DNA from: Euryodendron excelsum | Taxonomy: Eukaryota > Streptophyta > Magnoliopsida > Ericales > Pentaphylacaceae | Length of the DNA stretch: 64,000 nt | Direction of reading: 5' to 3' | Assembly (NCBI GenBank): GCA_033060915.1 | Contig: CM065383.1 | Span: 12,996,001 to 13,060,000, forward strand | Shown: piece by piece, positions 11,258 through 22,471 of the stretch | Layout of the letters: every line of letters starts with the position of its first letter | Numbering within the stretch: position 1 is the stretch's first letter | Notes under the pieces: model-generated | What the model was told of the DNA's origin: nothing | Databases searched by the model: none | The model's input: only the letters and a program-made list of their open reading frames with translations | Program-made: the position numbers and the translations under genes

Positions 11258-12105
11258 ATGGCGTCCTACCATTTTCTCATTTCTCTTCTCTGTGTAGTGT
11301 TACTCAATACCGTCACCGGAACTCGAATGTCCAGTTACATTATTTTCTTGCACAGTCATTCAACCATCTCTCGGCTTTCTCATGAGGCAGAGTGGCTGGA
11401 ACACCGGATTTTTTACACCTATGATGTCTTACAAGGCATGGCGGCGAGGTTGACAGAGGAAGAAGCTCACTTCATTGCCAACGTTTCGGAGTCACAGCGG
11501 TGTTGCAAGATGAAGCCACTGTGCAGCTTCACACTACCCACTCGCCAGAATTTCTGGGCCTCAACGCTTATCATGGCCTTTGGAAAGAGTCTAACTTTGG
11601 CAAAGGTGTCATAATTGGCTTTGTGGACACTGGGATATGGCCAGAAGCTGAAAGCTTCAATGATGCAGGACTTGGGCCAGTGCCTGCTGGTTGGAAGGGT
11701 TCCTGCGAAGCCGGAGAAGACTTCAACTCGAGTCTCTGCAACAGAAAACTGATCGGGGCTAAATACTTCAACACGGGGCTAGAACACCTGAAATCTGACA
11801 CGGTGGTGATACATTTCGGTGAGGATTACGAGTCGCCACAAGATGGAAGTGGTCATGGCACTCATACAGCTTCTACAACGGCTGGTGCCCCTGTTGAGCA
11901 TGCTAACCTCTTCGGATTCGGAAAGGGCACTGCCAGGGGAATTGCATCCAAAGCAAGAGTGGCCATGTACAAGGCCTGTAATGGAAGGAATGGATGCTCT
12001 AATTCTGATTTATTGGCTGCCATGGAAAGTGCAATAAAGGATGGTGTCCATATATCGTCACTCTCCATAAGTGGAGTTGAAACTCCATATTATGAGAACA
12101 TGATT
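11070..12105 (+). repeat. Tandem duplication unit 1 (1036 bp)
   Basis: GCTCCTCACTCCCTCC starts at 11070 and again at 12106. The whole unit, promoter through mid-catalytic domain, is repeated head-to-tail with roughly 95% identity by eye. The second unit spans 12106 to about 13130. Confidence 0.9.
11258..12104 (+). pseudogene. Subtilisin-like protease, truncated copy A
   Basis: This is the 5' part of a plant subtilase (S8 family, cucumisin/SBT type), an enzyme that is normally secreted to the cell wall and cleaves proteins there. The ATG at 11258 opens a hydrophobic signal peptide (FLISLLCVVLLN), followed by the I9 propeptide (residues about 25-80, with YTYDVLQGMAARLTEEE). A one-base deletion near 11489, in the run that copy B reads as CGGGAG, shifts the frame. 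In the next frame the catalytic domain continues with VDTGIWPE (active-site Asp), N-R-K-L-I-G-A-K-Y-F and SGHGTHTAST (active-site His). It stops making sense after V-E-T-P-Y-Y-E-N-M at about 12102, where the sequence passes directly into the duplicated promoter of copy B. The PA domain, catalytic Ser and fibronectin-like domain are absent, so it cannot be active. Confidence 0.9.
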
Positions 12106-12224
12106 GCTCCTCACTCCCTCCATATCCAGTCCATCAATCCTTAGCTGCAAGTCTGCAATGGCCTCCTACCATTTTCCTTCCCTTGTTCGTTTATTGCTGC
12201 CAAACACAACCTTAGGCGCCTCAT

Positions 12225-12232
12225 TATAAATA
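12225..12232 (+). promoter_or_regulatory. TATA box of subtilase copy B
   Basis: TATAAATA lies about 62 bp upstream of the ATG at 12294, at the same distance and in the same context as the box at 11189-11196 in front of copy A. Confidence 0.6.
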
Positions 12233-12293
12233 TTAGTTGAAGTGGCTTTGCTCATCACTCCCTCCATACCCAGTCCATCAATCCTTCACTGCA

Positions 12294-15200
12294 ATGGCGT
12301 CCTGCCATTTTCTCATTTCTCTTCTGTGTGTAGTGTTACTCAACACCGTCACCGGAACTCGAATGTCCAGTTGCATTATTTTCTTCCAAAGTCATTCAAT
12401 CATCTCTCGGCTTTCTCATCAGGCAGAGTGGCTCCGGATTTTTTACACCTACGATGTCTTACAAGGCATTGTGGCGAGGTTGACGGAGGAAGAAGCTCAC
12501 TTCATTGCCAACGTTTCGGGAGTCACAGCGGTGTTGCAAGATGTATCCACTGTGCAGCTTCAAACTACCCACTCGCCAGAATTTCTGGGCCTCAGCACGA
12601 ATCTTTGCCTTTGGAAAGAGTCTAACTTTGGCGAAGGTGTCATAATTGGCTTGGCGGACACTGGGATATGGCCAGAAGCCGAAAGCTTCAATGATGCGCG
12701 ACTTGGGCCAGTGCCTGCTGGTTGGAAGGGTTCCTGCAAGTTGGAGAAGACTTCAACTCGAGTCTCTGCAACAGAAAACTGGTCGGGGCTAAATACTTCA
12801 ACACGGGGCTAGAACACCTGAAATCTGACAAGGTGGTGATACATTTCGGTGAGGGTTACGAGTCCCCACGAGATGGAAGCGGTCATGGTAGTCCTACAGC
12901 TTCTACAGCCGCTGGTGCCCCTGTTGAGCATGCTAACCTTTTCGGATTCGCAAAGGTCACTGCCAGGAGAATTGCTCCCAAAGCAAGAGTGGCCATGTAC
13001 AAGGCATGTAATGGAAGGAATGGATGCTCTAATTCTGATATATTGGCTGCCATGGAAAGTGCCATAAAGGATGGTGTCCATATATTGTCACTTTCCAATA
13101 AGTGGTGTTGAAATTCCATATTATGAGAATATGGTTACTAGAGGTGGATTTGTGGCCATGAAGAAAGGGATCTTTGTAACTTGCTCTGCTGGCAATGATG
13201 GTCCATATCCTAGTGTTGGAAAAATGCTGTATAATATCTCCAGTATAATAAAGTGAAATTAGCAATATTAAATAAAGTGTGTGAAATAATGTAACATGGT
13301 ATACTCGATAATTCATATGTGAAAATGCAATATAATAGATAAAGAAAGGCTGATCAAGTTGAGTGTTTCACATTCTTTTTTAAAGACAGATCCGCCCCTC
13401 ACACAGGTGCTCATGCGTTTAACAGGTGTCCATCTCTATAATAAAATGATCACGACACTGACTAAGTAGCACTACAATATTCAGGTCCAGGCAAATCAAA
13501 CGTCAAATTCTACTCTCTCAATTTACAGTATGAATGTAATATGTATGAAGGAAAACAGAAATTTTTTTTTGTCTAATTGAACACAAAATTATGACAGTAA
13601 ATTTCATACAGAAACCAACATCGTTTCTGACAAAATCAATATAGCATAATAACAAAAGACAATATTTTTCACGTTGGAAAAATATTGTAATTCTATAGAA
13701 TTTTAATACTGAAATTCAATACAGAAACATAGAACAAAGTGGTTGAATTTCCACTGAAATTCACTACACAACATATTCAGAAATTAATCTGAAAACACGA
13801 ACCGGTAAAACATAGAATTAACCGGATAGAAAAACTTGGATAGAAACTTGTACAGAATTTCTAAGTCTGAAAGTGAAGATAAAATCGATCAAAAAAGACT
13901 GACTGAACAGTTAAGAAGTTGCCTGGAACAGTTACTGAAAAATGCACAAAATCATGCCAAAATTTGGGTAGCACTTCACCGGAAAAAGAGAGAGACGAAA
14001 CAGAATATATAAAAACGGTTATTAAATTCGGAGGGAAATCTTTCTGTATATAGAAAAATTCGCACCCCTTCGAAAACGATGCCAGCCAAATGCGCCCTTA
14101 AGAAGGGTCACGACCGTTGGAATTTAAATTTAAACCTGAACTGGTTCGGTTCTCACTTGGTTCACACACTTCTGTTTCAAATTACTGGGTCGAACCGCAT
14201 CTAAAACTTAAATACTAAACTGGCCCTAGCCTATTTAATATTATTAAATCGCACTCGAACTCGAGCTGAGCCGGCCGGCAGGACGGGCAGGCGCACGTGT
14301 CTATGGAGTATTGGGTCAATTCATGGATTTCATAAGTCCTCCCCCTTCCACAAAAGTGAGGTGTCTCTTGCGGCTCAAACCCTTCTCCAAACCTAGGTTT
14401 TATATACCCATCAATTTTTCCATTGACAATCAATGTGGGATAGGCCTTTAATTCCACCCAATAATTATAGTCATAGTACCTACTTTGAAGACTATTATCT
14501 CATTCAAACCTACATGAATTTGAGTAAGTAGATGCCTGTTCTTCATCTCTTCATGGAGGAAAACACAAAACTCCTTGGGCTTACTAATAAGGACATGTGG
14601 GTCCCACCTTAAAAATAGCTCAAAGTTGGTGTGTCACACCAAATATTCCAACACCTAGTTCGGTGGTGAACACAACCCCATGGTTAACAACTGTGGGTGT
14701 TGGATCCATTGATCGTTCCTTCCCAGTAGATGTTGTGATCGGGGATGGACAAGTATATAAAGGTTCTTCACTCTATGCCATAAGTCACACAGGAACATAT
14801 GCTTCTCCATTAGTCCATGTCGGTTTGTGTGACATCTTGCTGAAACCTCCTTATAATTTCACGGGGAAGATCATTGTCTGCTTCGAAGGTAGCATGAAAA
14901 TTGCAGTCATTGTACAATTGGCAGGTGGGGCAGGGTTCATACGGGTGAATGCAAAGAATAGAGGAGAGGAACTACAAGCTGCAGCCTATTCGTTGCCTGC
15001 CACGAGTGTGGGCTTTAAAGAAGGAGAACAACTTGAAAGTTACATAAACTCCACAAAGAACCCAGTTGGAAGGTTCGTGTTCCATACTGTAACAAGTCTA
15101 GGAAAAGAAAGAACATCAGCTCTTACAAGCTTTTCCTCAAGAGGTCCAAGTTCAATAGCTGAAGAGATTCTCAAACCGAACTTTCTTGCCCTAGGTCTCA

Positions 15201-16021
15201 ACATTTTAACAGTTGTTACTCCTATTGCAGCTCCAACAAACACTCCCCTCGATCCAAGGAGGGCTAACTTCAATATACTGTCGGGCACATCAATGGATTG
15301 TCCACATGTTACTGGCATTGTTGCCTTGCTCCACGCTGCTCACCCCAGTTGGTCATCAGCTACGATTCGATCTACTCTAATGACAACAACCGGAACCAAT
15401 GATAATGAAGGTATTCCAATCATTAAATTAGAGGACCTGCAACCAACTATGGCACTGGGGATTGGATCTGGTCAGATCAACCTTGATCTAACTATAGATC
15501 CAGGGTTGATTTATGATATTGATGTTAGGGATTACATCAATTTCCTTTGCAGCTTGAATTACACGGATGACTAGATGAAAATCTTCGTCTGTAGGCCGAA
15601 CCCCTGCTTAGGTTATGCTGGTTTGCCTGGGAATTTGAACTACCCATCATTCTCGGTGGTGTTCAAATTTGGCAATAACATCCAAGAGCTAAATAGAACA
15701 CTTATGCGTGTTGGAGAGCTTCTGCCAGAAGTATACCAAGTCAGTATTATCAACCCGGTAGCTGAAAAGGTCACGATAACAGTCGAACTGTAGCACTTAA
15801 CTTTCAGATATGTTGGTGAAAGGCAATTGTACAAGATCAAATTTGAGACCAACGTCAACGTTGAAGAAATGGCGTTCGGCTCCATCTTGTGGGCGACTAA
15901 CAAACACTGTATTCAAAATCCCATAGCAATCACGTGGAGCATAGACTGTTATTCGGAGTCCTACAACCATTGCAATTATGTGGAGCATGAACTAGTGCTC
16001 ATTTTGTTTGCATGTTGTTGA
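12294..16021 (+). pseudogene. Subtilisin-like protease copy B, LTR-interrupted
   Basis: This is a full-length plant subtilase relic with no spliceosomal intron evident, as is usual for many family members. Parts in order: signal peptide (from 12294), I9 propeptide, ADTGIWPE with the catalytic Asp (near 12657), GHGSPTAST with the active His but two neighbours changed (near 12885), the Asn-region segment S-A-G-N-D-G-P (near 13190), a PA (protease-associated) domain (about 14800-15090), the catalytic Ser motif SGTSMDCPHVTGIVALL (near 15282), and a C-terminal fibronectin-III-like domain (15590-15950). Damage: a one-base loss near 12738, a one-base gain near 13097, a solo LTR insertion at 13214-14653, TAG stops at 15572 and 15791. 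Copy A has the intact frame at the first two lesions. The last open stretch ends at 16021. The gene was probably complete before the LTR insertion. Confidence 0.92.
13214..14653. mobile_element. Solo LTR inserted in subtilase copy B
   Basis: The element starts TGTTGGAAAAATG and ends TATTCCAACA, the TG...CA form of an LTR with a TGTTGGAA/TTCCAACA terminal inverted repeat. It is flanked by perfect 5-bp target duplications CCTAG (13209-13213 and 14654-14658). Removing one CCTAG and the element restores collinearity of the protease gene. It has no internal coding region or primer site, so it is a solo LTR left by recombination. It belongs to the same family as 57517-58643: both contain GAGTGTTTCACA, TTAAAGACAGAT, and a GGAGTATTGGGTCAA box followed by a cytosine-rich motif and CACAAAAGTG. 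Confidence 0.95.
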
Positions 16022-17117
16022 ATGTTTTGTTGTCTAGTTATCTGTTATAGGAATGAATACTGCTCTGTCTTTTTTTTTTTGGTGTTTCATTAGGTTTTAG
16101 GCCCGATACTTGTGTCCATTTTCTAGAGTGTTGTCTAGGTTTTAGGCCAATTATTGTGTTCCTGTAATCCATTCAAAGTAATCTAATGAAGAATAACTTG
16201 ATTTTGTCATGCAACCATATGGAACTCACCCAAATTTCCAGCTAGAATGAGGCTGCTCTGCTCAGTATATTCTACATACTTCGCCAAAGAGAACAAAGAG
16301 AAGAAAAAACTACCTTATTTCACCCCAAAAAAAAAAAAAACATTGATTATTTCAGCCAAAAATTGTCCTACAACAAAATAAAGAGACAACAGAAGAATAA
16401 CACAGGAGGATAATAATATGCACACACTTCTATTTATAGAGGACTGATGTTGCCGCTCATATCCAAGATGTAAAGAATTGACCACCACAGAAAATTCTAA
16501 TCCCATCAACTGCAGTAAAAGAATAGCACAAGCATGGTCATATATATGGAAAGAACGACCAATCACATCGTGAGAAAATTTTAGGAGCCCATGGATATTA
16601 GCAGTAAAATAAGATCAGAAAACAAGGATTAAGGGGTCAGAAAGCTTTGAGCAACTTAAAAACAAAAGAAAAAAAAGGGTACGTAAGAAATTTACACTAG
16701 GAAGAATTGGGTGGTTCATAAAAATTGAATATTAAAAAAAACCAACAAAAAAAAAGGAGTGTTCATAATTATCCATGAAGCATACAAGTAAAACAAAGAA
16801 AAAAAATTAAGTCTTTGAATTTAATTATTTCAACCCAATCATCCAACTTGAAATTGACTGTTGAAACCATCAGATGGAGGCATAGCTTGATTCCTTTGTC
16901 ATCAGTTAATATAAATCGGAGAATGAGAGGAAGAGAGAAAGTAAAATAGCAACCAAAAAAAATCCCAGTTTCTTGCTTTCGAAACCAAAATCAAGCAATG
17001 TACAACAGCATAATGTAGACCCCACAACTAAAACTTGTACAATTTGATCCCTCTCTGTGGGCTTAATCAACTTCCAGAAAAGTACAAAAACGGCCCTTTT
17101 GCAGCCCATCCAAATTT
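16022..17117. other. Intergenic between subtilase and copia element
   Basis: No gene seen. The first 150 bp is likely the old 3' flank of the subtilase, with AATGAAGAATAA-type sequence near 16185 that could act in polyadenylation. The rest is A-rich and featureless. It ends with CTCAT, the copia target site. Confidence 0.5.
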
Positions 17118-17122
17118 CTCAT

Positions 17123-17607
17123 TGTAAGCATAAAATCAATCATAAAACATGATTATAAATTATATGTGAATATAGAAACATCAATTTAATTCAAGATTCA
17201 AGAAGAATGCAAAACTTACTTATTTACTCTAGATTATTTGACCTCAATAAAGTAGCGGTTGTAATTCTGAAGAACACATGTTAGTGGCAAGTCTTCCTCT
17301 CTGTACCCACTTTTTGTATAACGAAATTTTATGAAAAACAGTCTGATGATAGAAGAGAGGGGACTTAACCTCTATATATATTAAAATCCTAGTCACATTG
17401 GGCCCCTTCATAAAAGGCTCAATTGACTTACCAGGCCCACACTAAATACCGTCAAACCGTATTAATTGAATAGGTGCACACTAGCCCCTGCATGACAGAT
17501 CACAACTTTATCGGGCTTACCATGTTTGTCTCATCCATACCTGGATCCAACCCGTGTTTAGAAAAATAACCATAATTAATGTTAGCTCAATTTAGAATAG
17601 TCTAACA
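17123..17607 (-). repeat. 3' LTR of copia element 1
   Basis: On the element's strand it runs TGTTAGACTATT... to ...TTATGCTTACA. A TATATATA box lies at 17373-17380 in the same position as in the other LTR. The sequence is shared with 23982-24466 and 62042-62527. Confidence 0.95.
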
Positions 17608-17620
17608 TTCTCCCACTTGA
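17608..17620 (-). other. Polypurine tract of copia element 1
   Basis: Read on the minus strand, CAAGTGGGAGAA directly precedes the 3' LTR, the place and composition expected of the plus-strand priming site. The same sequence adjoins the LTR of the second element at 62528. Confidence 0.8.
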
Positions 17621-18244
17621 GCAAACATTAATTGTAGTGTTGAACAAATTAAAAAAAAATTTAGAAAACGACTCTTGAGTTGGAACATAGAAATAACTGT
17701 ATGTGGCCACAATTTTAAAAAACCAAGTAGGATGAGAAACAACATCTAAAACAATCCGGTCCAACAAGGCTATCAATATCGAACCAAGGCAGTCATTATA
17801 TTATTAGTCCATGCAAGACCGCTCATGATTACAAATACTAATAATCCTATCAACATAGATCAAATGTGGTAGTGTGGTAGGAAAAAGCACTCCGTATGTG
17901 ATCTCATAACAATACTAATCCTCAATCAATCCTTGAATTCTCTTTAACTGTATGCTCAATCAATAAGTAAGAGAATTCCTATGGTTTCCAATGAAACCAG
18001 CATGTCTTGCATAACTGTCTCGAGATAACTTTATGGTGCAAACACAAGACATATCCCGAATTGCTTAAGTTACACCAAACATAAGACTATCAATAAAACT
18101 AAATCATGAATACATTTATCCATATGATATACAAGCATCAAAAATATATATTCATGCATAAATGGCATCAAAGATAATCACAGAATAATTAAAAGTGTCT
18201 CATCACATAAAATCTGCCAAATAATATAAAGAAAACAACTCCCA

Positions 18245-21200
18245 CTAATTAAGTACATCAAATGACCCAATTACACCCATGTCAGAAACATGTTTACTAA
18301 AAGTAACAGGCCTGAGTCCCTTGGTCAAAGGGGTCTGCCATCATTTTTTCTGTATCAATGTGCTCAATGATGACGTCACCTTTCCTTACTAAATCTTTAA
18401 CAAATAGATACTTAATCTAAATATACTTAGACCCACTAGAACTCTTATTATTCTTAGAAAAGAATACGACTGCACTATTGTCACAAAAGATTTTCAATGG
18501 TCTAACAATGGAATCAATCACCTTAAGTTCTGTAATGAAATTCCACAGCCAAACAACTTGGGTTGTAGCTCCAAAACAAGCCACAAACTCAGCATGCATA
18601 GTAGAAGAAGCTGTAAGAATCTGCTTGACACTCTTCCATGAAATAGCTCCTCCAGCTAGCATAAAAACATATCCTGAAGTAGATTTCATGTCATTCACAC
18701 ATCCAGCAAAGTTTGAATTTGAATAACCAATAACCTCAAGATTCTCCACTCTTCTGTATACAAGCATATAATCTTTCGTTCTCTGCAAATATCTCATGAC
18801 TTTTTTTGTAGCCACCCAATGATCCATGCTAGGGTTAGAAAGATATTTACCAAGAACTCCCACAACAAAAGCAATATCCGGCCTAGTACACACCTGAGCA
18901 TACATAAGACTCCCAACTGCACTAGCCTAAGGAACGTTTTGCATAGCTTTTACTTCCAAATCATTCTTCGGACATTGACTCTTACTGAATTTGTCACCTT
19001 TGGTAACAGGAATATCATCAGGTCTACAGTTCTGCATACTAAACCTCTCAAGTACACGATTGATGTACCATTTCTGAGAAAGCCCCAACACACCACGAGA
19101 TCTATCATGAATGATCTCAATACCTAAAACAAATGAGGCCTCTACAAGATCTTTTATATCAAATGATTTAGACAACGGAGTCTTAGTCTCATGTAAAAGA
19201 CTTAAGTCACTGCTGGCGAGAAGGATATCATCAACATAAAGAACAAGAAAAATAAATTTCGTTCCACTAACTTTGATATATATGCACTGATCAACATTAT
19301 TTTCCACAAAGCCCAAAGAAGTGACAATCTTATCAAACTTCAAATACCATTGACGCGAGGCTTGCTTCAAACCATAAATGGATTTCTTCAACTTACATAC
19401 CGTGTGCTCCTTACCCTCTTCCTTGAAGCCTTCAGGTTGCTCCATGTAAATCTCCTTATTTAGGCCACCATTCAGAAAAGTAGTTTTAACATCCATCTGA
19501 TGAAGCTCCAAATCATAATGAGCCACCAGAGCCATGATAATTCGGAATAAATCCTTTGATAAAACTGGAGAGAATGTATCATTGTAGTCAACGCCTTCTT
19601 TCTGAGTAAACCCCTTTGCAACCAATCTGGCCTTGAAACGCTCAACCTGCCCTTTAGAGTTTTTCTTGGTCTTGAACACCCACTTGCAACCAATAGACTT
19701 ACAACCAACTGGAAGATCAACGAACTCCCATACTCCATTATGCATCATAGAATGTATCTCATTTGTCATAACATCCACCCACGTGCTAGACTGGGGACTC
19801 GAAATTGCACCAGCATAGGTCACTGGATCAACCATAAGACCTACATCATAGTCACTCTCACCAAGGTAGACAACAAACTCATCAGATATGGCAGGTCTCC
19901 TCTGTCTCACTGATCTCCTCACAGGTACCTCTGGAACAGGCTCAACAGGATCAGGAGCATTAACAGTCATTGGAGCATTAATCCCTAGCTGCTCTTGATC
20001 AACTCCATCCATAGGTGTAGGCAAAACAAAAGTCTGGATATTGGAATAGGCTCAACAGGATCAGGAGCATTAACAGTCATCGAAGCATTAATCCCCAACT
20101 GCTCCTGATCAACTCCATCCATAGGTGTAGGCAAAACAAAAGTCTGGATATTGGGCACGGGGATAGGCACCACCTTGCTCTGCCTATCCACATCATGATG
20201 TTGTGAGGTCTCCAAATTAGCTATATCATGCTCCAAGAACTTAGTTGTCTGAGACTCAACAATCCTAGCACCTGGTGTAGGACAGTAGAACTTGTATCGC
20301 TTAGAATGATCTGGATACCCAATGAAGAAACAGCGAGTGGTTTTAGGGTCGGTTTTCCTCTCAGAACGGTTATATATCCTAACCTCTGCCGAACAACCCC
20401 AGACACGAAGATAGTTAAGGCTAGGCTTTCTACCAATCCATAATTCAAAAGGTGTTTTAGGAATAAACTTGCTAGGAACCCTATTGAGAATGCACAAGGC
20501 AGACTTAATGACATCACCCCAAAAGTATATAGGCAAATTACTCCTACTCATCATACTCCTCATTATGTCTTTAAGGGTGCAATTACGCCTTTTGGCCACA
20601 CCATTCTGTTCAGGACTACCATGCATGGTATATTAGGCAACAATCCCACATTCTTACAAGTATTTGGTAAACGGTCCCATATGCTGTCCAGTGACATCAT
20701 GTCTGCCATAATACTCACCCCCACGGTCAGACCTAACAACCTTAATCCTTTTGGTCAATTGATTCTTAACCTCTGTTTTAAAAACTTTAAACTTTTCAAG
20801 TGCATCAGATTTCTCTTTAATTAGGTGAACATAACCATAACGAGAGAAATTATCAATAAAGGTCAGAAAATATTTATTTTCACAAAAAGTAGAGGAATAA
20901 GGTCTACTAATATTAGTGTGTATGACTTCCAAAAGGTCACCACTTCGTGTTGCACTTTTCTTTTTCGTCTTGGTCAATTTTCCACGAATACTGTCAACAC
21001 AAGTGTCTAAGTCTCCAAAATCAAGAGATATAAGAATGTCATCTTTAATTAACCTTTGGATTATTTCTTTAGAAATGTAACCTAGACGTTTATGCTATAA
21101 CATGAAAGACTGGTATTTAATTTTAGGTCTCTTTGACACCCTATTTTCAACATGGAAGGAGGCATACTCATTGTTTTGTTCCAATTTCAACCTGTATAAT

Positions 21201-21619
21201 CTATCAGATAAAAACCATGGCCAACAATTTTGGAATTATAAAATAAATCAACCATGCCATTTTGAAATTGAAAACCATATTTAAATTTGTCCAAAGAAGA
21301 AATAGAAATTAAATTTCGTCTAAAAGACGGTACATAAGCAGTGTTTTTCAAAACAAGTTGAAAACCAGTTTCTAAATTGAAAATGACATCTCCTATAAAC
21401 TCGACCCTAACTATGCTATCATCTCTAACTCTAAGCTTGGTCTCACTCTTACTTGGCCTCTGCTTGCTTCTGAATCCTTGCAAAGACATGGCAACATGAA
21501 CAGTTGCACTACTGTCAAACCACAAAGAATTTGATAGGACATTAACGAAATTAGATTCAAAGCAAGTTAAGGCAAGTGAGTTACCTCCTTCCTGTTTCTT
21601 CTTCTTTTCTAACCAAGAC
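18245..21619 (-). pseudogene. Copia pol: protease, integrase, RT, RNase H
   Basis: This is the degenerate polyprotein region of the copia element. In order on the minus strand: an aspartic protease remnant, W-F-D-S-S-A-T near 21520 (the family's Gly after D-S is Ser here); the integrase zinc-binding region with HKRLGY (near 21090); the integrase core, T-F-I-D-N-F-S and V-R-S-D-R-G-G-E with both Asp residues, but G-V-A-K-R-R-N where the third acidic residue should be (near 20600); the RT with YVDDILLAS intact (near 19230); and RNase H near 18715, where Y-S-N-S-N-F lacks the catalytic Asp. Stops occur at about 18908, 20630 and 20653, and a 110-bp internal duplication (19939-20158) shifts the frame. 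The stop is taken at 18245 by alignment with element 2. It cannot encode a working polyprotein. Confidence 0.92.
19939..20158 (-). repeat. 110-bp tandem duplication within copia pol
   Basis: Two adjacent 110-bp units begin GGCTCAACAGGATCAGGAGC at 19939 and 20049 and differ at a handful of positions. They lie in the linker between integrase and RT. Because 110 is not a multiple of three, the duplication breaks the reading frame. Confidence 0.9.
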
Positions 21620-22471
21620 TTGTGCCTATGACAATCTTTCTTTATGTGGCTTTCTTTCCTACAGAAAAAACACTTGATGGCCTTTCTTAATTGTAGCATT
21701 AGGACCTAAATGATTGTGAGTCTGACCGTGACCTTTACCATGTCCTTTATTATCGCGACCTTTATGAGAGGTGTTAGCACTAGATCTCCTATGGTTTTTT
21801 CGGTTCCCATGATTCTGCCCAGGTGTGATTTTAGTATGAGAAACAAGTAAGGCGGACTCAGTTTTCTCTCTCTTAAGCTTATCCTCCTCTAAAACACATT
21901 TGGCAATAAGGTCATTCACTGTCCAAGACTCATTTTGGGTGTTATAGGCGATCTTTATCTGGCTGAACTCTGGTGGAAGAGTATTAAGAGCATGATGGAC
22001 AATAAAATCATCAGGGAGAGTTACATTCAGACCTCTAAGTTTGGATTGAAAAAAGACAAGTTTCAAAACATATTCCCTTACCCTACTCTGGCTATCATAC
22101 CTTAAACTCGTGAGTTCATTTATCAAGGATCTAGTCTCAGTCTTACTAGATACTTGATATATATGTTCTATAGCCTCAAACAGCACTTTGGCATTATTGG
22201 TCTCGGGCAAGCCCGTCAATAGATGCTCAGGGATGGATCTCTGGACAACTATGAGCCTGAGTCGGTTGGATCTGTCCCACTTGGCATATGACTCCTTATA
22301 AGAAGCAGTACTAGTATCAGTGAGTGCAGCGGGTTCAGGTTCTCTCAAGGCTAAATCCAAATCAACAATACCCAAAGCAAACTCTATATTCTGCTTCCAC
22401 TTCTTAAAATTTGAACCATTCAACAGCATAACAGTGGTGTTATTGTTAATAACTACAAAGGAAACTGTCAT
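21620..22471 (-). pseudogene. Copia gag with zinc knuckle
   Basis: This is the nucleocapsid/capsid part of the copia polyprotein. The likely start is the ATG at 22469-22471, giving M-T-V-S-F and then L-N-G-S-N-F-K-K-W-K, a motif common at the N terminus of plant copia gag. The UBN2-type gag core (residues about 30-190, including S-I-P-E-H-L) stays open to about 21680. There a frameshift moves the zinc knuckle C-F-F-C-R-K-E-S-H-I-K-K-D-C (CX2CX4HX4C, near 21670-21630) into another frame. The upstream 22 codons of the open frame are probably untranslated leader. The protein would package element RNA into virus-like particles in the cytoplasm. Confidence 0.9.

Noticed and set aside
11500..12068. 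Minus-strand frames opposite the subtilase copies
   Set aside because: Shadows of the real coding strand, which has clear protease motifs.
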